Shown: in pieces, positions 1 through 7,681 of the stretch
Layout: every line of letters begins with the position of its first letter
How positions within the stretch are numbered: position 1 is the stretch's first letter
NCBI RefSeq assembly: GCF_001879695.1
Contig: NZ_MNBL01000113.1
Coordinates: 1 to 33,095, forward strand
Reading direction: 5' to 3'
Origin: Nioella sediminis
GTDB taxonomy: Bacteria > Pseudomonadota > Alphaproteobacteria > Rhodobacterales > Rhodobacteraceae
Length of the DNA stretch: 33,095 nucleotides
Position numbers and translations under genes: made by a program
The notes under the pieces: generated by a model
What the model was told of the DNA's origin: nothing
Database searches by the model: none
What the model saw: only the letters and a program-made list of their open reading frames with translations

Positions 1-163
1 GCGTTTCATATGCACGCATGGTGTACGGGGGGTGTACGCATGGCGCCCCCCGATTTGGCCCCGGAAATGTCGCGACGGAACACGCGATTTGCCGCTCTCG
101 CCTCTTGAACCCTGCCCCCATGCCCCGCAGTCTCGTCCCAAAGCGCGAGGGAGGAATCGCCAC

Positions 164-1255
164 ATGACAAAAGTCAAAGCCGCCGTCTGCCACGCCTTCG
201 GCGAGCCGCTGACCATCGAGGAGATCGAGCTGCGGGCTCCGATGCAGGGCGAGGTCGAGGTCAAGCTCGATGCCGTCGCCATCTGCCATTCCGATATCTC
301 CTTCATCGACGGCGGATGGGGCGGCGACCTGCCGGCGGTGTATGGCCACGAGGCGGCGGGCCGGATCACCTCGGTCGGCCCCGGTGTCACTGCCTACAAG
401 CCAGGCGACAAGGTCTTGGTTACGCTCATAAAATCCTGTGGCACCTGCGGCTCCTGCGCCTCCGGCGCGCCGGTCTATTGCGATGGCAACACGCCCGTTG
501 ACCCGGCCATTCGCCTGACCGATGGCACCGTCGTCACGAAAGCCATGGAATGCGGTGCCTTTGCCGAGGCCGCCGTGGTCCATCAAAGCCAGCTTGCTCC
601 ACTGCCGGACGACATGCCCGCCGATGTGGCAAGCCTGCTGGCCTGCGGCGTGATCACCGGCATCGGCGCGGTGGTGAACACCGCCAAGGTGCGCCCCGGC
701 CAGAATGTCGTGGTGATCGGCGCGGGCGGTGTCGGGCTCAACGCCATTCAGGGCGCACGCATCGCCGGGGCCGCGCGCATCATCGCGATGGACATGTCCG
801 AGGAAAAACTAAACGATGCCAAGGGGTTCGGTGCGACAGACGGCATTCTCGCCACCCAGTCCGAACCCTGGAAGGCCGTGGCCAGGATCACTGGCGGCAA
901 GATGGCCGACGCGGTCTTCGTCACCGTCGGCGCGATCCCGGCCTATGAACAATCCCTGCGCCTGCTGGCGCGCGGCGGCACCATGTATGCCGTGGGGATG
1001 CCGCACAGCGGGGCGATGGCGGAATATGAACCGGTGATCATCGCCGCCGTGGGGCAGGGGATGAAAGGCTCCAAGATGGGCGATGCCGTTCTGCCGCGCG
1101 ACATTCCGTGGATGGTGGACATGTACAGCCAGGGCCGCCTGAAACTGGACGAGCTCATTTCCAACCGTTGGACGCTCGACCAGATCAACGAGGCCATCGC
1201 CGACACCAAAACCGGCCACGCACGGCGCAACGTGATCCTGCTCGGCGAGGCGTGA
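164..1255 (+). CDS. Zinc-dependent alcohol dehydrogenase (MDR family)
   Basis: A 363-residue medium-chain dehydrogenase/reductase, predicted to oxidise an alcohol or hydroxy substrate with NAD(H) in the cytoplasm. Seen in the sequence: catalytic zinc ligands Cys41 and His62 (in GHEAAG); four structural-zinc cysteines at 92, 95, 98 and 106; a Rossmann GAGGVG motif near residue 190; and an acidic residue at the end of the second strand (AMDMSEEKL), which suggests NAD rather than NADP. The ATG at 164 is preferred over in-frame upstream codons because GGGAGG lies just before it and homology begins there. The substrate cannot be read from the sequence. A same-strand enolase-superfamily gene follows after a reversed acetyltransferase gene, so sugar-acid or polyol catabolism is possible, but this is only inference. 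Confidence 0.9.
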   Translation: MTKVKAAVCHAFGEPLTIEEIELRAPMQGEVEVKLDAVAICHSDISFIDGGWGGDLPAVYGHEAAGRITSVGPGVTAYKPGDKVLVTLIKSCGTCGSCASGAPVYCDGNTPVDPAIRLTDGTVVTKAMECGAFAEAAVVHQSQLAPLPDDMPADVASLLACGVITGIGAVVNTAKVRPGQNVVVIGAGGVGLNAIQGARIAGAARIIAMDMSEEKLNDAKGFGATDGILATQSEPWKAVARITGGKMADAVFVTVGAIPAYEQSLRLLARGGTMYAVGMPHSGAMAEYEPVIIAAVGQGMKGSKMGDAVLPRDIPWMVDMYSQGRLKLDELISNRWTLDQINEAIADTKTGHARRNVILLGEA

Positions 1256-1262
1256 CGACCCG

Positions 1263-1685
1263 TCAATCCCAGGAGTAGACCACAACACCCGTCTGCGCCC
1301 GCCCCCCGAGGCGGGCGTAGAGCGCGCGGGCCGGGGCGTTGTCATCCTCGGTCGCCAGCCAGATCGTTTCGCAGCCCATGGCGCGGGCTTCCGTCAGCAC
1401 AGACTGCCCAAGCGCCAGTCCGATCCCGCGCCGCCGCCAGTCTTCGTGCACGCCGATCTCGTCGAGGTAGAGGCTTGGGGCCTTGTCCGGCATCAGGACA
1501 ACCGCACCAGAGGCCATCCCGACAAGCGCCCCATCGGCAAGCGCCCCGATCAGCAGTTGTCCCGGTGCCGTCAGCTTGTGTCGCAACGGGTCGGGGCGCA
1601 CCGGCCCGTCGAACACCCCGTCGCGGACAGACAGGACGAGGTCGGCATCTTCCAAGCCGAGGCGGCGAATCTCGATAGCATCCAT
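1263..1685 (-). CDS. GNAT family N-acetyltransferase
   Basis: A 140-residue single-domain GNAT protein that should transfer an acetyl group from acetyl-CoA to an amine. The acetyl-CoA motif A is visible as GVHEDWRRRGIG, followed by the typical C-terminal block DDNAPARALYARLGG. The layout (SLYLDEIGV, then RRRGIG, then ATED-NAPARALY) recalls AAC(3)-I-like aminoglycoside acetyltransferases, but that family also holds many proteins of unknown substrate, so resistance is not claimed. The ATG at 1685 is chosen because AAGGAGG stands just upstream on the minus strand; a longer reading frame to 1808 has no such support. It is convergent with the dehydrogenase (7 bp between stops) and divergent from the enolase-superfamily gene. 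Confidence 0.85.
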   Translation of the reverse strand: MDAIEIRRLGLEDADLVLSVRDGVFDGPVRPDPLRHKLTAPGQLLIGALADGALVGMASGAVVLMPDKAPSLYLDEIGVHEDWRRRGIGLALGQSVLTEARAMGCETIWLATEDDNAPARALYARLGGRAQTGVVVYSWD

Positions 1686-1755
1686 TTCAGAGCCTCCTTG
1701 CCCAACCGTGCCGGGCGGGGCAGGGTGGCGCAAGCACAGCCGAGGGAGCAGCCGC

Positions 1756-2979
1756 ATGAAACTGGCCGATCTGGAAATCTTCGTCATCGCGCCGCCCAAC
1801 CCCGGCATGGGCGGGCGCTACTGGATCGTGCCCAAGCTGACCACTGCCTGCGGGATCACGGGCTATGGTGAGTGCTACGCCTCCTCGGTGGGGCCGGAGG
1901 CGATGCGCGCGGTGATCGCGGATGTGTTCGGGCGCTATTTCGAGGGCGAAAGCCCCGAGAATATCGAACGCATTTTCCGCCGCACCTATTCCTCGGGCTT
2001 CACGCAGCGCCCCGACCTTACCGTCATGGGCGCCTTCGCGGGGCTGGAAATCGCCTGTTGGGATATCCTCGGCAAGGCGCGGAACCGGCCCGTGTGGGCC
2101 CTGATCGGCGGCAGGATGAACGAGCGGCTCAGGGCCTACACCTACCTTTACCCGCTTGCCCATCACCACCCGACGGAATTCTGGATTTCGCCCGAAATGG
2201 CGGGCGAGGCGGCGGCCGATTGCGTCGCGCGCGGCTACACGGCGGTGAAGTTCGATCCCGCCGGCCCCTACACCATGCGCGGCGGCCACATGCCCGCGAT
2301 GTCCGACATCACGCGCTCGGTCGCCTTCTGCAAGGCAATCCGGGAGGCCGTGGGCGACCGGGCCGACCTGCTTTTCGGCACCCATGGCCAGTTCACCCCC
2401 GGCGGCGCCATTCGGCTCGGCCAGGCGCTGGAGCCCTACAGCCCGCTCTGGTTCGAAGAACCGACCCCCCCCGATAACCACGTCGCCATGGCCGAGGTCG
2501 CGCGTGCTGTGCGCATTCCCGTCGCCACCGGCGAACGCCTGACCACCAAGGCCGAGTTTGCCGATGTTCTGCGCGCGGGTGCGGCCACGATCCTGCAACC
2601 GGCGCTTGGCCGGGCCGGGGGCATCTGGGAGGGCAAGAAGATCGCCACGCTGGCCGAAGCCTTCGGCGCGCAGATCGCGCCCCATCTCTATGCCGGGCCG
2701 GTGGAATGGGCGGCGAATATCCATCTGGGCACCACCTGCCCGAACCTTCTGCTGGTCGAGACGATCGAGACCGACTTCCACCGGGACCTCATCGGCGGCA
2801 CGATCAAGGTGGAGAACGGCTTTGTCCACGCGCCGGAGGGGCCGGGGCTGGGGATCGAGTTCAACGAGGACCTCGCCCGCGCCCATCCCTGCGACCGCAG
2901 CGGGCTGCATCTGGAAATGCAGGACACGCCCTGCGACTGGCAGAACGGCAACGCCTTCGCGGGAGGATCGCCGGACTGA
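1756..2979 (+). CDS. Mandelate racemase/muconate lactonizing enzyme family protein (enolase superfamily)
   Basis: A 407-residue two-domain enolase-superfamily protein: an N-terminal capping domain to about residue 120, then a TIM-barrel domain. Members abstract a proton alpha to a carboxylate, and most relatives of this length are sugar-acid dehydratases or cycloisomerases. Visible barrel motifs are KFDPAGP (165-171), GTHGQ (208-212), WFEEP (232-236), TGER (258-261), QPALGRAGGI (281-290) and APHLYAGPVEWAA (308-320). Glu234/235 and Glu260 fit the second and third metal ligands. The usual first ligand, an Asp two residues before His-Gly (as in DxHG of galactonate dehydratases), appears to be Gly208. 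The ATG at 1756 follows GAGGGAG; upstream in-frame sequence overlaps the divergent acetyltransferase gene and is unlikely to be translated. The specific reaction is unknown. Confidence 0.88.
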   Translation: MKLADLEIFVIAPPNPGMGGRYWIVPKLTTACGITGYGECYASSVGPEAMRAVIADVFGRYFEGESPENIERIFRRTYSSGFTQRPDLTVMGAFAGLEIACWDILGKARNRPVWALIGGRMNERLRAYTYLYPLAHHHPTEFWISPEMAGEAAADCVARGYTAVKFDPAGPYTMRGGHMPAMSDITRSVAFCKAIREAVGDRADLLFGTHGQFTPGGAIRLGQALEPYSPLWFEEPTPPDNHVAMAEVARAVRIPVATGERLTTKAEFADVLRAGAATILQPALGRAGGIWEGKKIATLAEAFGAQIAPHLYAGPVEWAANIHLGTTCPNLLLVETIETDFHRDLIGGTIKVENGFVHAPEGPGLGIEFNEDLARAHPCDRSGLHLEMQDTPCDWQNGNAFAGGSPD

Positions 2980-3073
2980 GGCACACCGCCTGTCCGCCAC
3001 GCGACATCCGGTTTCCGGAATTCACGGCAATGCGGCCGCGCATGATCTCGGCCCGCTGAAAGAACGAAGAAAA

Positions 3074-3150
3074 TGGCGATCCCGCGAGGACTCGAACCCC
3101 GAACCTGCTGATTAGAAGTCAGCTGCTCTATCCAGTTGAGCTACGGGACC
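3074..3150 (-). tRNA. tRNA-Arg (anticodon UCU)
   Basis: Read on the minus strand, this 77-nt segment folds as a full tRNA. The acceptor stem pairs GGTCCCG with CGGGATC, the D-arm region contains TAGCTCAACTGGATAGAGCA, and the anticodon stem GCTGA/TCAGC encloses the loop CTTCTAA, giving anticodon UCU. The T-arm contains GGTTCGAGTCC, and the 3' end GCCA is encoded. It should decode AGA and AGG. It lies 51 bp downstream of the minus-strand GNAT gene. No integrase or partial tRNA copy was seen nearby, so it is not visibly in use as an integration site. Confidence 0.97.
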
Positions 3151-3201
3151 GCTGTGCTCTAGATGCGCGACCGCGACACCGAACGCAAGGGACAAGCTGC
3201 G

Positions 3202-3675
3202 TCAAATCTCGCGGGTCATGAAGGTGGATAGGGGATCGTCTGCGTAACCTGCATAGGGGCCGCAGGGAATGAATCCTGCGCGGGTGTAAAGCGACCGGGC
3301 GGCTGCGTGATCTGTGCCCGCCCCGGTTTCAAGGCTGATCCGTTGCACCCCGCGCGACCGGGCGTCGGCAAGCATGCCCTCCAGCAAGGTCTGACCGGCA
3401 CCGCGTCCCCGGGCGATGTCGCGCACATGCATGGATTTCAGCTCTTCATGTCCCGGACCGATGCCCACCAAAGCCCCGATTGCCAGAAGCCGGTCATTGT
3501 CACGCAGGGAAAAGAGCCGCGTGCCTGCGCCAGTCAGGTCATCGACCGATTTCACATGGCAACTGGCATGCGGGGTCTGGTTCCGCATCAGTGTCTCGTG
3601 AATCTGCAACAGCTCGACCACATCCGCGCGACTGGTGTCCTCCAGCGTCACGGTCAGGCGACCTTGGCAGGTCAT
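3202..3675 (-). CDS. GNAT family N-acetyltransferase
   Basis: A 157-residue GNAT protein. The acetyl-CoA-binding segment is MHVRDIARGRGAGQTLLEGML, followed by the usual C-terminal LETGAGTDHAAARSLYTRAGF. It resembles YsnE-type and MarR-associated acetyltransferases of unknown substrate. The ATG at 3675 lies 4 bp after the stop of the upstream complex I subunit gene on the same strand, so the two are probably co-transcribed and translationally linked; the longer reading frame would overlap that gene. No functional tie to respiration is evident from the sequence. Confidence 0.82.
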   Translation of the reverse strand: MTCQGRLTVTLEDTSRADVVELLQIHETLMRNQTPHASCHVKSVDDLTGAGTRLFSLRDNDRLLAIGALVGIGPGHEELKSMHVRDIARGRGAGQTLLEGMLADARSRGVQRISLETGAGTDHAAARSLYTRAGFIPCGPYAGYADDPLSTFMTREI

Positions 3676-3679
3676 CCTG

Positions 3680-3991
3680 TCAGTGGGTCCAGACCTGACG
3701 GCGGTTGGTGGCGAAGTTTTCACCATAGCCGCCCTTGCGGATGTTGGCCTTGCGTTTTTGCGGCTGCAGGACGACGGCCTCGATCCCGTGCTCCCGCGCA
3801 TAGGCCTGCGCGGCCTCCAGGCTGTCGAAGCGCAACTTGACCTGGCTGTTCATGTCGCCCGATCCGGTCCACCCCATCAGCGGATCGACCTCGCGCCGTT
3901 CAGCCGGTGCAAATTCCAGCACCCAGGTCTTGGTCTTTCCAAGGCCGGACTGCATCGCGTTCCGGGCAGGCTGATAGATTCGTGCGCGCAT
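3680..3991 (-). CDS. ETC complex I subunit (NDUFS4-like accessory subunit)
   Basis: A 103-residue protein recognised from its highly conserved sequence: [15 protein letters not shown] at the start, [20 protein letters not shown], and the C-terminal block [18 protein letters not shown]. This is the alphaproteobacterial version of the mitochondrial 18-kDa/NDUFS4 family (PF04800), a supernumerary subunit on the peripheral arm of NADH:ubiquinone oxidoreductase near the N-module. The ATG at 3991 has GGAGTGG a few bases upstream and begins where family similarity starts. The nuo operon is not in this window; the gene stands apart, followed by a GNAT gene 4 bp downstream. The identification is firm by family pattern; the role in assembly or stability is taken from family knowledge. 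Confidence 0.9.
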   Translation of the reverse strand: MRARIYQPARNAMQSGLGKTKTWVLEFAPAERREVDPLMGWTGSGDMNSQVKLRFDSLEAAQAYAREHGIEAVVLQPQKRKANIRKGGYGENFATNRRQVWTH

Positions 3992-4281
3992 CGGGCCACT
4001 CCTTGGCAGGTCACGGGGTCGTCTTATCATGAAACCCGGTGTGGTATGCAACGGTCAATCTGGTCGCGGGAAGGGGGAAGCAGGCTGCCGGCCGGGCTCG
4101 TGGAGCGAGTGTGGGGTGGGTGGTGCGAGGCCGACCGGCAACCGTTTTGCTGCTTGCCATGCAACCTTAAGGTGGGGATACATCGGGCAGCAAGGGAATA
4201 CTCCTGCAGATTTCTTACGAAATCGTTTAAAATTCAGCGCAGTACGCGCCCGCGCGATTTTCTTTCGCGCAACACACCCTG

Positions 4282-4317
4282 CTGACAGAATGCTGTCAGT
4301 AGATGTCAGCTATGACA
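4282..4317. promoter_or_regulatory. Tandem inverted repeats of TGACA/TGTCA half-sites upstream of uvrB (candidate operator)
   Basis: CTGACAG and CTGTCAG form a perfect 7-bp inverted repeat around AATG (4282-4299). Directly after it, TGTCA-GCTA-TGACA forms a second inverted repeat (4304-4317). Half-site starts are 4283, 4294, 4304 and 4313, that is steps of 11, 10 and 9 bp, about one helical turn each. Such phasing is expected for cooperative binding of a dimeric regulator on one DNA face. Which regulator is unknown. A hairpin role in RNA cannot be excluded. Confidence 0.45.
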
Positions 4318-4365
4318 TCGCCACCGAAAACGCCCGGCGAAATTCCCAGGCGCCCCCTTGCAGGC

Positions 4366-4380
4366 GAACAAAAAGAGATC
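4366..4380 (+). promoter_or_regulatory. Possible LexA/SOS box (GAAC-N7-GATC)
   Basis: The alphaproteobacterial LexA box is GAAC-N7-GAAC. This site matches seven of the eight specified bases and sits 29 bp before the chosen uvrB start, a gene that often belongs to the SOS regulon. One mismatch in a short motif makes a chance match possible. Confidence 0.3.
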
Positions 4381-4409
4381 ATTCTAAGGGGCAACCCAAG
4401 GATAAATGC

Positions 4410-6587
4410 ATGCCCTATTCGACCACCGACCGCCGTGACATCGCCGTAGCCACCGCCTCCCGTCCCAAGCTGGAGGGAGGCAAGCGCTTCGTCATGCACA
4501 CCACATTTCAGCCCGCAGGCGACCAGCCCACGGCCATCGCGGAACTGGCCGAGGGCGTGATGGGCGGCGAACGCGATCAGGTGCTGCTTGGCGTCACTGG
4601 CAGCGGCAAGACCTTCACCATGGCCAAGATCATCGAGGAAACGCAGCGCCCGGCGATCATCCTGGCTCCCAACAAGACGCTCGCCGCACAGCTTTACGGG
4701 GAGTTCAAGGGCTTCTTCCCCGACAATGCGGTCGAGTATTTCGTCAGCTACTACGACTATTACCAGCCCGAGGCCTACGTGCCGCGCTCGGACACCTACA
4801 TAGAAAAAGAATCCCAGATCAACGAACAGATCGACCGGATGCGCCATTCCGCCACCCGGTCCTTGCTGGAGCGCGATGACGTGATCATCGTGGCCTCTGT
4901 CAGCTGCATCTACGGCATCGGCTCGCCCGAGACCTACACGGCGATGACGCAGGATATCGAGGTCGGGAAGGAATACGACCAGCGCGCGGTCATGGCCGAC
5001 CTCATCGCGCAGCAATACAAACGCAACGATCAGGCGTTTCATCGCGGCACCTTCCGCGTGCGGGGCGACAGTCTGGAAATCTGGCCCTCTCACCTTGAAG
5101 ATCGCGGCTGGCGGCTGTCCTTCTTCGGGGAGGAGCTGGAGTCGATCACCGAGTTCGACACGCTGACCGGGGCCAAGACCGACACGCTGGAAAAGGTCCG
5201 CGTCTACGCCAACAGCCACTACGTGACGCCCACACCGACGATGAAACAGGCCATCAAGGGCATCAAGGCAGAGCTGACCCTGCGGCTCAAGCAGTTGGAG
5301 GACGAGGGCAAGCTGCTGGAAGCGCAGCGTCTTGAACAGCGCACCCGGTTCGATCTGGAGATGCTGGAGGCCACCGGCGTCTGCAACGGGATCGAGAACT
5401 ATTCGCGCTACCTGACGGGCCGCGCGCCGGGCGAACCGCCCCCCACTCTGTTCGAATACATCCCCGACAACGCCATCGTCTTCGCCGATGAATCCCACGT
5501 CTCCGTGCCCCAGATCGGCGGCATGTACCGGGGCGACTACCGGCGCAAGTTCACGCTGGCCGAACATGGCTTCCGCCTGCCCAGTTGCATGGACAACCGC
5601 CCGCTGAAATTCGAGGAATGGGACGCGATGCGGCCGCAATCCGTCTTCGTCTCCGCCACTCCCGCCGCGTGGGAGCTGGAACAGACCGGCGGCGTCTTCA
5701 CGGAACAGGTGATCCGGCCCACGGGGCTCTTGGACCCCGAGGTCGAGATCCGCCCCGTCACCACGCAGGTCGACGACGTTATGGACGAAATCCGCAAGGT
5801 GACGGCGGCGGGCTTCCGCACGCTTGTCACGACGCTGACGAAACGCATGGCCGAGGACCTGACCGAATACCTGCACGAACAGGGCATCAAGGTGCGCTAC
5901 ATGCATTCCGACATTGACACGATCGAACGGATCGAGATCCTGCGCGACCTGCGGCTCGGGGCCTTCGACGTGCTGGTCGGCATCAACCTTCTGCGCGAGG
6001 GGCTCGACATCCCCGAATGCGGGCTGGTGGCCATTCTGGACGCGGATAAGGAGGGGTTCCTGCGCTCCGAAACCTCGCTGGTTCAGACCATCGGGCGCGC
6101 CGCAAGGAACGCCGAGGGCCGCGTGATCATGTATGCCGACCGCGTGACCGGCAGCATGGAACGCGCCATCGGCGAGACCAACCGCCGCCGCGAAAAGCAG
6201 ATGGCCTATAACGAGGAACACGGGATCACGCCCGAGACGGTGAAGAAGAACGTCGAGGATATTCTGGCGGGCCTCTACGAGGGCGACGTCGACATGGCCC
6301 GCGTCACCGCCAAGGTGGACAAGCCCCTGCACGGCGCCAATCTTGAGGCGCATCTGGAGGGCCTGCGAGAGCAGATGCGCAAGGCCGCCGAGAACCTCGA
6401 ATTCGAGGAAGCCGCCCGCCTGCGGGATGAGGTCAAACGGCTGGAAACGGTGGACCTTGTGGTCTCGGACGACCCTTTGGCGCGTCAATCCGCCGTGGAC
6501 GCGGCTGTGGAGGGGGCCGCGAAGGCCTCGGGCCGGTCAACGGCGGGGCGGCCGGGGCAGAGGGGTGGGAAGAGAAGGAGGGGGTGA
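4410..6587 (+). CDS. uvrB: Excinuclease ABC subunit B
   Basis: A 725-residue UvrB, the damage-verifying helicase-like subunit of nucleotide excision repair, which is loaded on DNA by UvrA and recruits UvrC. Seen: Walker A GVTGSGKT (61-68); the beta-hairpin motif [12 protein letters not shown], which inserts at the lesion; Walker B DESH (360-363); helicase motifs [23 protein letters not shown] and QTIGRAARN; and a C-terminal UVR domain ([23 protein letters not shown]) that contacts UvrC. Length is normal apart from a 25-residue N-terminal extension, and the C-terminal tail is Gly/Arg-rich. The ATG at 4410 follows AAGGAT. A shorter start at 4494 is possible but less usual for this group. Confidence 0.96.
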   Translation: MPYSTTDRRDIAVATASRPKLEGGKRFVMHTTFQPAGDQPTAIAELAEGVMGGERDQVLLGVTGSGKTFTMAKIIEETQRPAIILAPNKTLAAQLYGEFKGFFPDNAVEYFVSYYDYYQPEAYVPRSDTYIEKESQINEQIDRMRHSATRSLLERDDVIIVASVSCIYGIGSPETYTAMTQDIEVGKEYDQRAVMADLIAQQYKRNDQAFHRGTFRVRGDSLEIWPSHLEDRGWRLSFFGEELESITEFDTLTGAKTDTLEKVRVYANSHYVTPTPTMKQAIKGIKAELTLRLKQLEDEGKLLEAQRLEQRTRFDLEMLEATGVCNGIENYSRYLTGRAPGEPPPTLFEYIPDNAIVFADESHVSVPQIGGMYRGDYRRKFTLAEHGFRLPSCMDNRPLKFEEWDAMRPQSVFVSATPAAWELEQTGGVFTEQVIRPTGLLDPEVEIRPVTTQVDDVMDEIRKVTAAGFRTLVTTLTKRMAEDLTEYLHEQGIKVRYMHSDIDTIERIEILRDLRLGAFDVLVGINLLREGLDIPECGLVAILDADKEGFLRSETSLVQTIGRAARNAEGRVIMYADRVTGSMERAIGETNRRREKQMAYNEEHGITPETVKKNVEDILAGLYEGDVDMARVTAKVDKPLHGANLEAHLEGLREQMRKAAENLEFEEAARLRDEVKRLETVDLVVSDDPLARQSAVDAAVEGAAKASGRSTAGRPGQRGGKRRRG

Positions 6588-6601
6588 TCGGTATGTAGAG
6601 G

Positions 6602-6940
6602 TTAGCGGATCGCACCGCGTTGGTTTTCGTAAGAAAGGCGTTGATTTTCGAAGCGCCTTTGTTGATACCAACGCTTTCGTGTCACGTAGCAAAAACGCAT
6701 ACCGCAAGGAGTATCAATCAACCACGATCTTTCGGACATATGGAAAACATCCCAGCCATGATCTCTAAGGGTCGCAATGGCCTCCACCTTAGATGGGACA
6801 TTTAGCAACGCCAGTATAATACTTACGTATTGGTTGGGGAGTGCAAGATCGGGAGAGAGATCAAATCTTATCATCGGACGACCGCACTGATTAAGACCCC
6901 TAAGAGCGGGATGATTATGTCCAGCGTGTTCAATTTGCAC
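6602..6940 (-). CDS. Hypothetical protein in AT-rich patch
   Basis: Up to 112 residues from a GTG at 6940, or 90 residues from an ATG at 6874 (MIRFDLSPDL). I do not recognise a family. The central part (YVSIILALLNVPSKVEAIATLRDHGWDVFHMSERSWLIDTPCGMRFCYV) reads like a real folded protein with alternating hydrophobic positions, while the C-terminus is polar and basic. AGTAGG stands a few bases before the GTG. The gene lies 29 bp downstream of the membrane-protein gene on the same strand, so the two may form a small operon. It is convergent with uvrB, 14 bp apart. It could be a cytoplasmic partner of the membrane protein, but nothing in the sequence shows this. Confidence 0.5.
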   Translation of the reverse strand: MQIEHAGHNHPALRGLNQCGRPMIRFDLSPDLALPNQYVSIILALLNVPSKVEAIATLRDHGWDVFHMSERSWLIDTPCGMRFCYVTRKRWYQQRRFENQRLSYENQRGAIR

Positions 6941-6969
6941 TTAGATACCTACTTCTTTTTAACGTCTTT

Positions 6970-7470
6970 TTACTTTGGGTTACCTAGCATCAACTCCGCG
7001 ATCAAGTCATCTGCGGAAGTCAGATTTTGACGGATCAATCTTCTTGACTTAAGATCACGGATCAAAGGAAGCATTGCAAATACAACCACAGCAACGTAAC
7101 TGAGACCGAGAAGTAGGGACTTCAATAGTGTTAGGCTTTCAGATGCACTATTAGAAAAATCAACTAAAAGAATGAAAGCCAGCAACGCCGCAGACAACGA
7201 AATAGCAAACGGCCAATAGTTTGAACGCACCCCGCTCAACCCAACGCGCTTCAATTCTCGATCCGCATCGCCTAAATATCTTTTTGCTTCTTGGTGCTTG
7301 CTTAGTTTTTCTCCAGTCTCAGGCAGCTTAATAGTTTCTAGACCTTTCTGCAAGCCATCACAAATTCTTCTCTCTGAGAAGTAGGTGTCTCCAAAATAGG
7401 CGTAAAAGGCTGCAAAACCCACATTCAGGCCGACAGCAAGCTGTGCCAAACTTTGATAGTCACCCAACAT
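6970..7470 (-). CDS. Hypothetical membrane protein in AT-rich patch
   Basis: A 166-residue protein with no recognised family. Two clear membrane segments lie at about 86-104 (WPFAISLSAALLAFILLV) and 117-137 (LLLGLSYVAVVVFAMLPLI); a weaker hydrophobic stretch is at 8-27. Between them is a charged helical region (about 31-80, rich in E, K and R), and the C-terminal 30 residues are polar. The overall plan resembles small membrane effectors with two membrane helices and a cytosolic helical part, such as the SLATT type, but no diagnostic motif was seen and no nucleotidyltransferase is beside it. Codon use is AT-rich, unlike its neighbours, suggesting transfer. The ATG at 7470 has only a weak ribosome-binding site. 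Confidence 0.65.
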   Translation of the reverse strand: MLGDYQSLAQLAVGLNVGFAAFYAYFGDTYFSERRICDGLQKGLETIKLPETGEKLSKHQEAKRYLGDADRELKRVGLSGVRSNYWPFAISLSAALLAFILLVDFSNSASESLTLLKSLLLGLSYVAVVVFAMLPLIRDLKSRRLIRQNLTSADDLIAELMLGNPK

Positions 7471-7681
7471 AGTTTCTACTGCCTAAATCAGTTTTCTTTC
7501 ACCTTAGCACATAGCGAAAAGAACTCAAATCCCGCATTCGAACCGAGACAGTTGCTACCCAAGCCGCTCTCCAAACGCGCCAGACATGTCCACACCCGGT
7601 TTTCGCTCCGAATTGAACATCGGACGGTTCACCGATGAAGACGCGGCGGAACAAGGGCTGCAGGTTCCGGAATTCTGAGCC

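Larger units (their letters stand above)
3992..4409. other. 418-bp intergenic region between the divergent complex I subunit gene and uvrB
   Basis: No convincing gene was found. It must hold promoters for both flanking genes. Two adjacent inverted repeats built from TGACA/TGTCA half-sites occur at 4282-4317, and a near-consensus GAAC-N7-GATC SOS-like box lies at 4366-4380; both are listed separately. The stretch 4195-4260 is more AT-rich than its surroundings, compatible with promoter DNA. An in-frame reading of uvrB back to 4029 exists but has no ribosome-binding site and would cross these motifs, so it is not taken as coding. Confidence 0.6.
6588..7555. other. AT-rich patch, probably acquired DNA
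   Basis: Right after the uvrB stop the sequence becomes visibly AT-rich and returns to the GC-rich style of the chromosome at about 7555. The patch holds two minus-strand genes with no recognised family (6602-6940 and 6970-7470). No integrase, transposase, flanking direct repeat or tRNA end was found. From 7586 to 7678 a GC-rich 30-codon reading frame (starting MSTPGFRSEL, ending VPEF) could be a small gene or a remnant of a disrupted gene; support is too weak to call it. Confidence 0.6.

Noticed and set aside
1-163. Upstream in-frame extension of the alcohol dehydrogenase and a short direct repeat GGTGTACG
   Set aside because: The extension has no ribosome-binding site and no family similarity; the repeat is only 8 bp, present twice, with no clear role.
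1263-1685. Aminoglycoside resistance (AAC(3)-I) for the first GNAT protein
   Set aside because: The resemblance is in general GNAT layout; substrate-defining residues cannot be judged by eye and the context is not a resistance locus.
1687-3000. Long minus-strand reading frame opposite the enolase-superfamily gene
   Set aside because: A GC-rich shadow frame, His/Arg/Gly-rich with no domain pattern; many such antisense frames occur opposite uvrB, the moxR operon and glcDEF.
3074-3150. tRNA-Arg as an island attachment site
   Set aside because: No integrase, no duplicated tRNA end and no compositional change next to it.
4029-4409. 127-codon N-terminal extension of uvrB
   Set aside because: It covers the intergenic inverted repeats, reads like non-coding sequence and lacks a ribosome-binding site; known UvrB proteins start near the ATG at 4410.
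7520-7590. tRNA-like T-loop motif (GGTTCGAAT on the minus strand) at the border of the AT-rich patch
   Set aside because: The flanking bases CTCGG and GCGGG do not form a proper T-stem (the pair next to the loop is G-G), and no acceptor, D or anticodon stem could be built around it.
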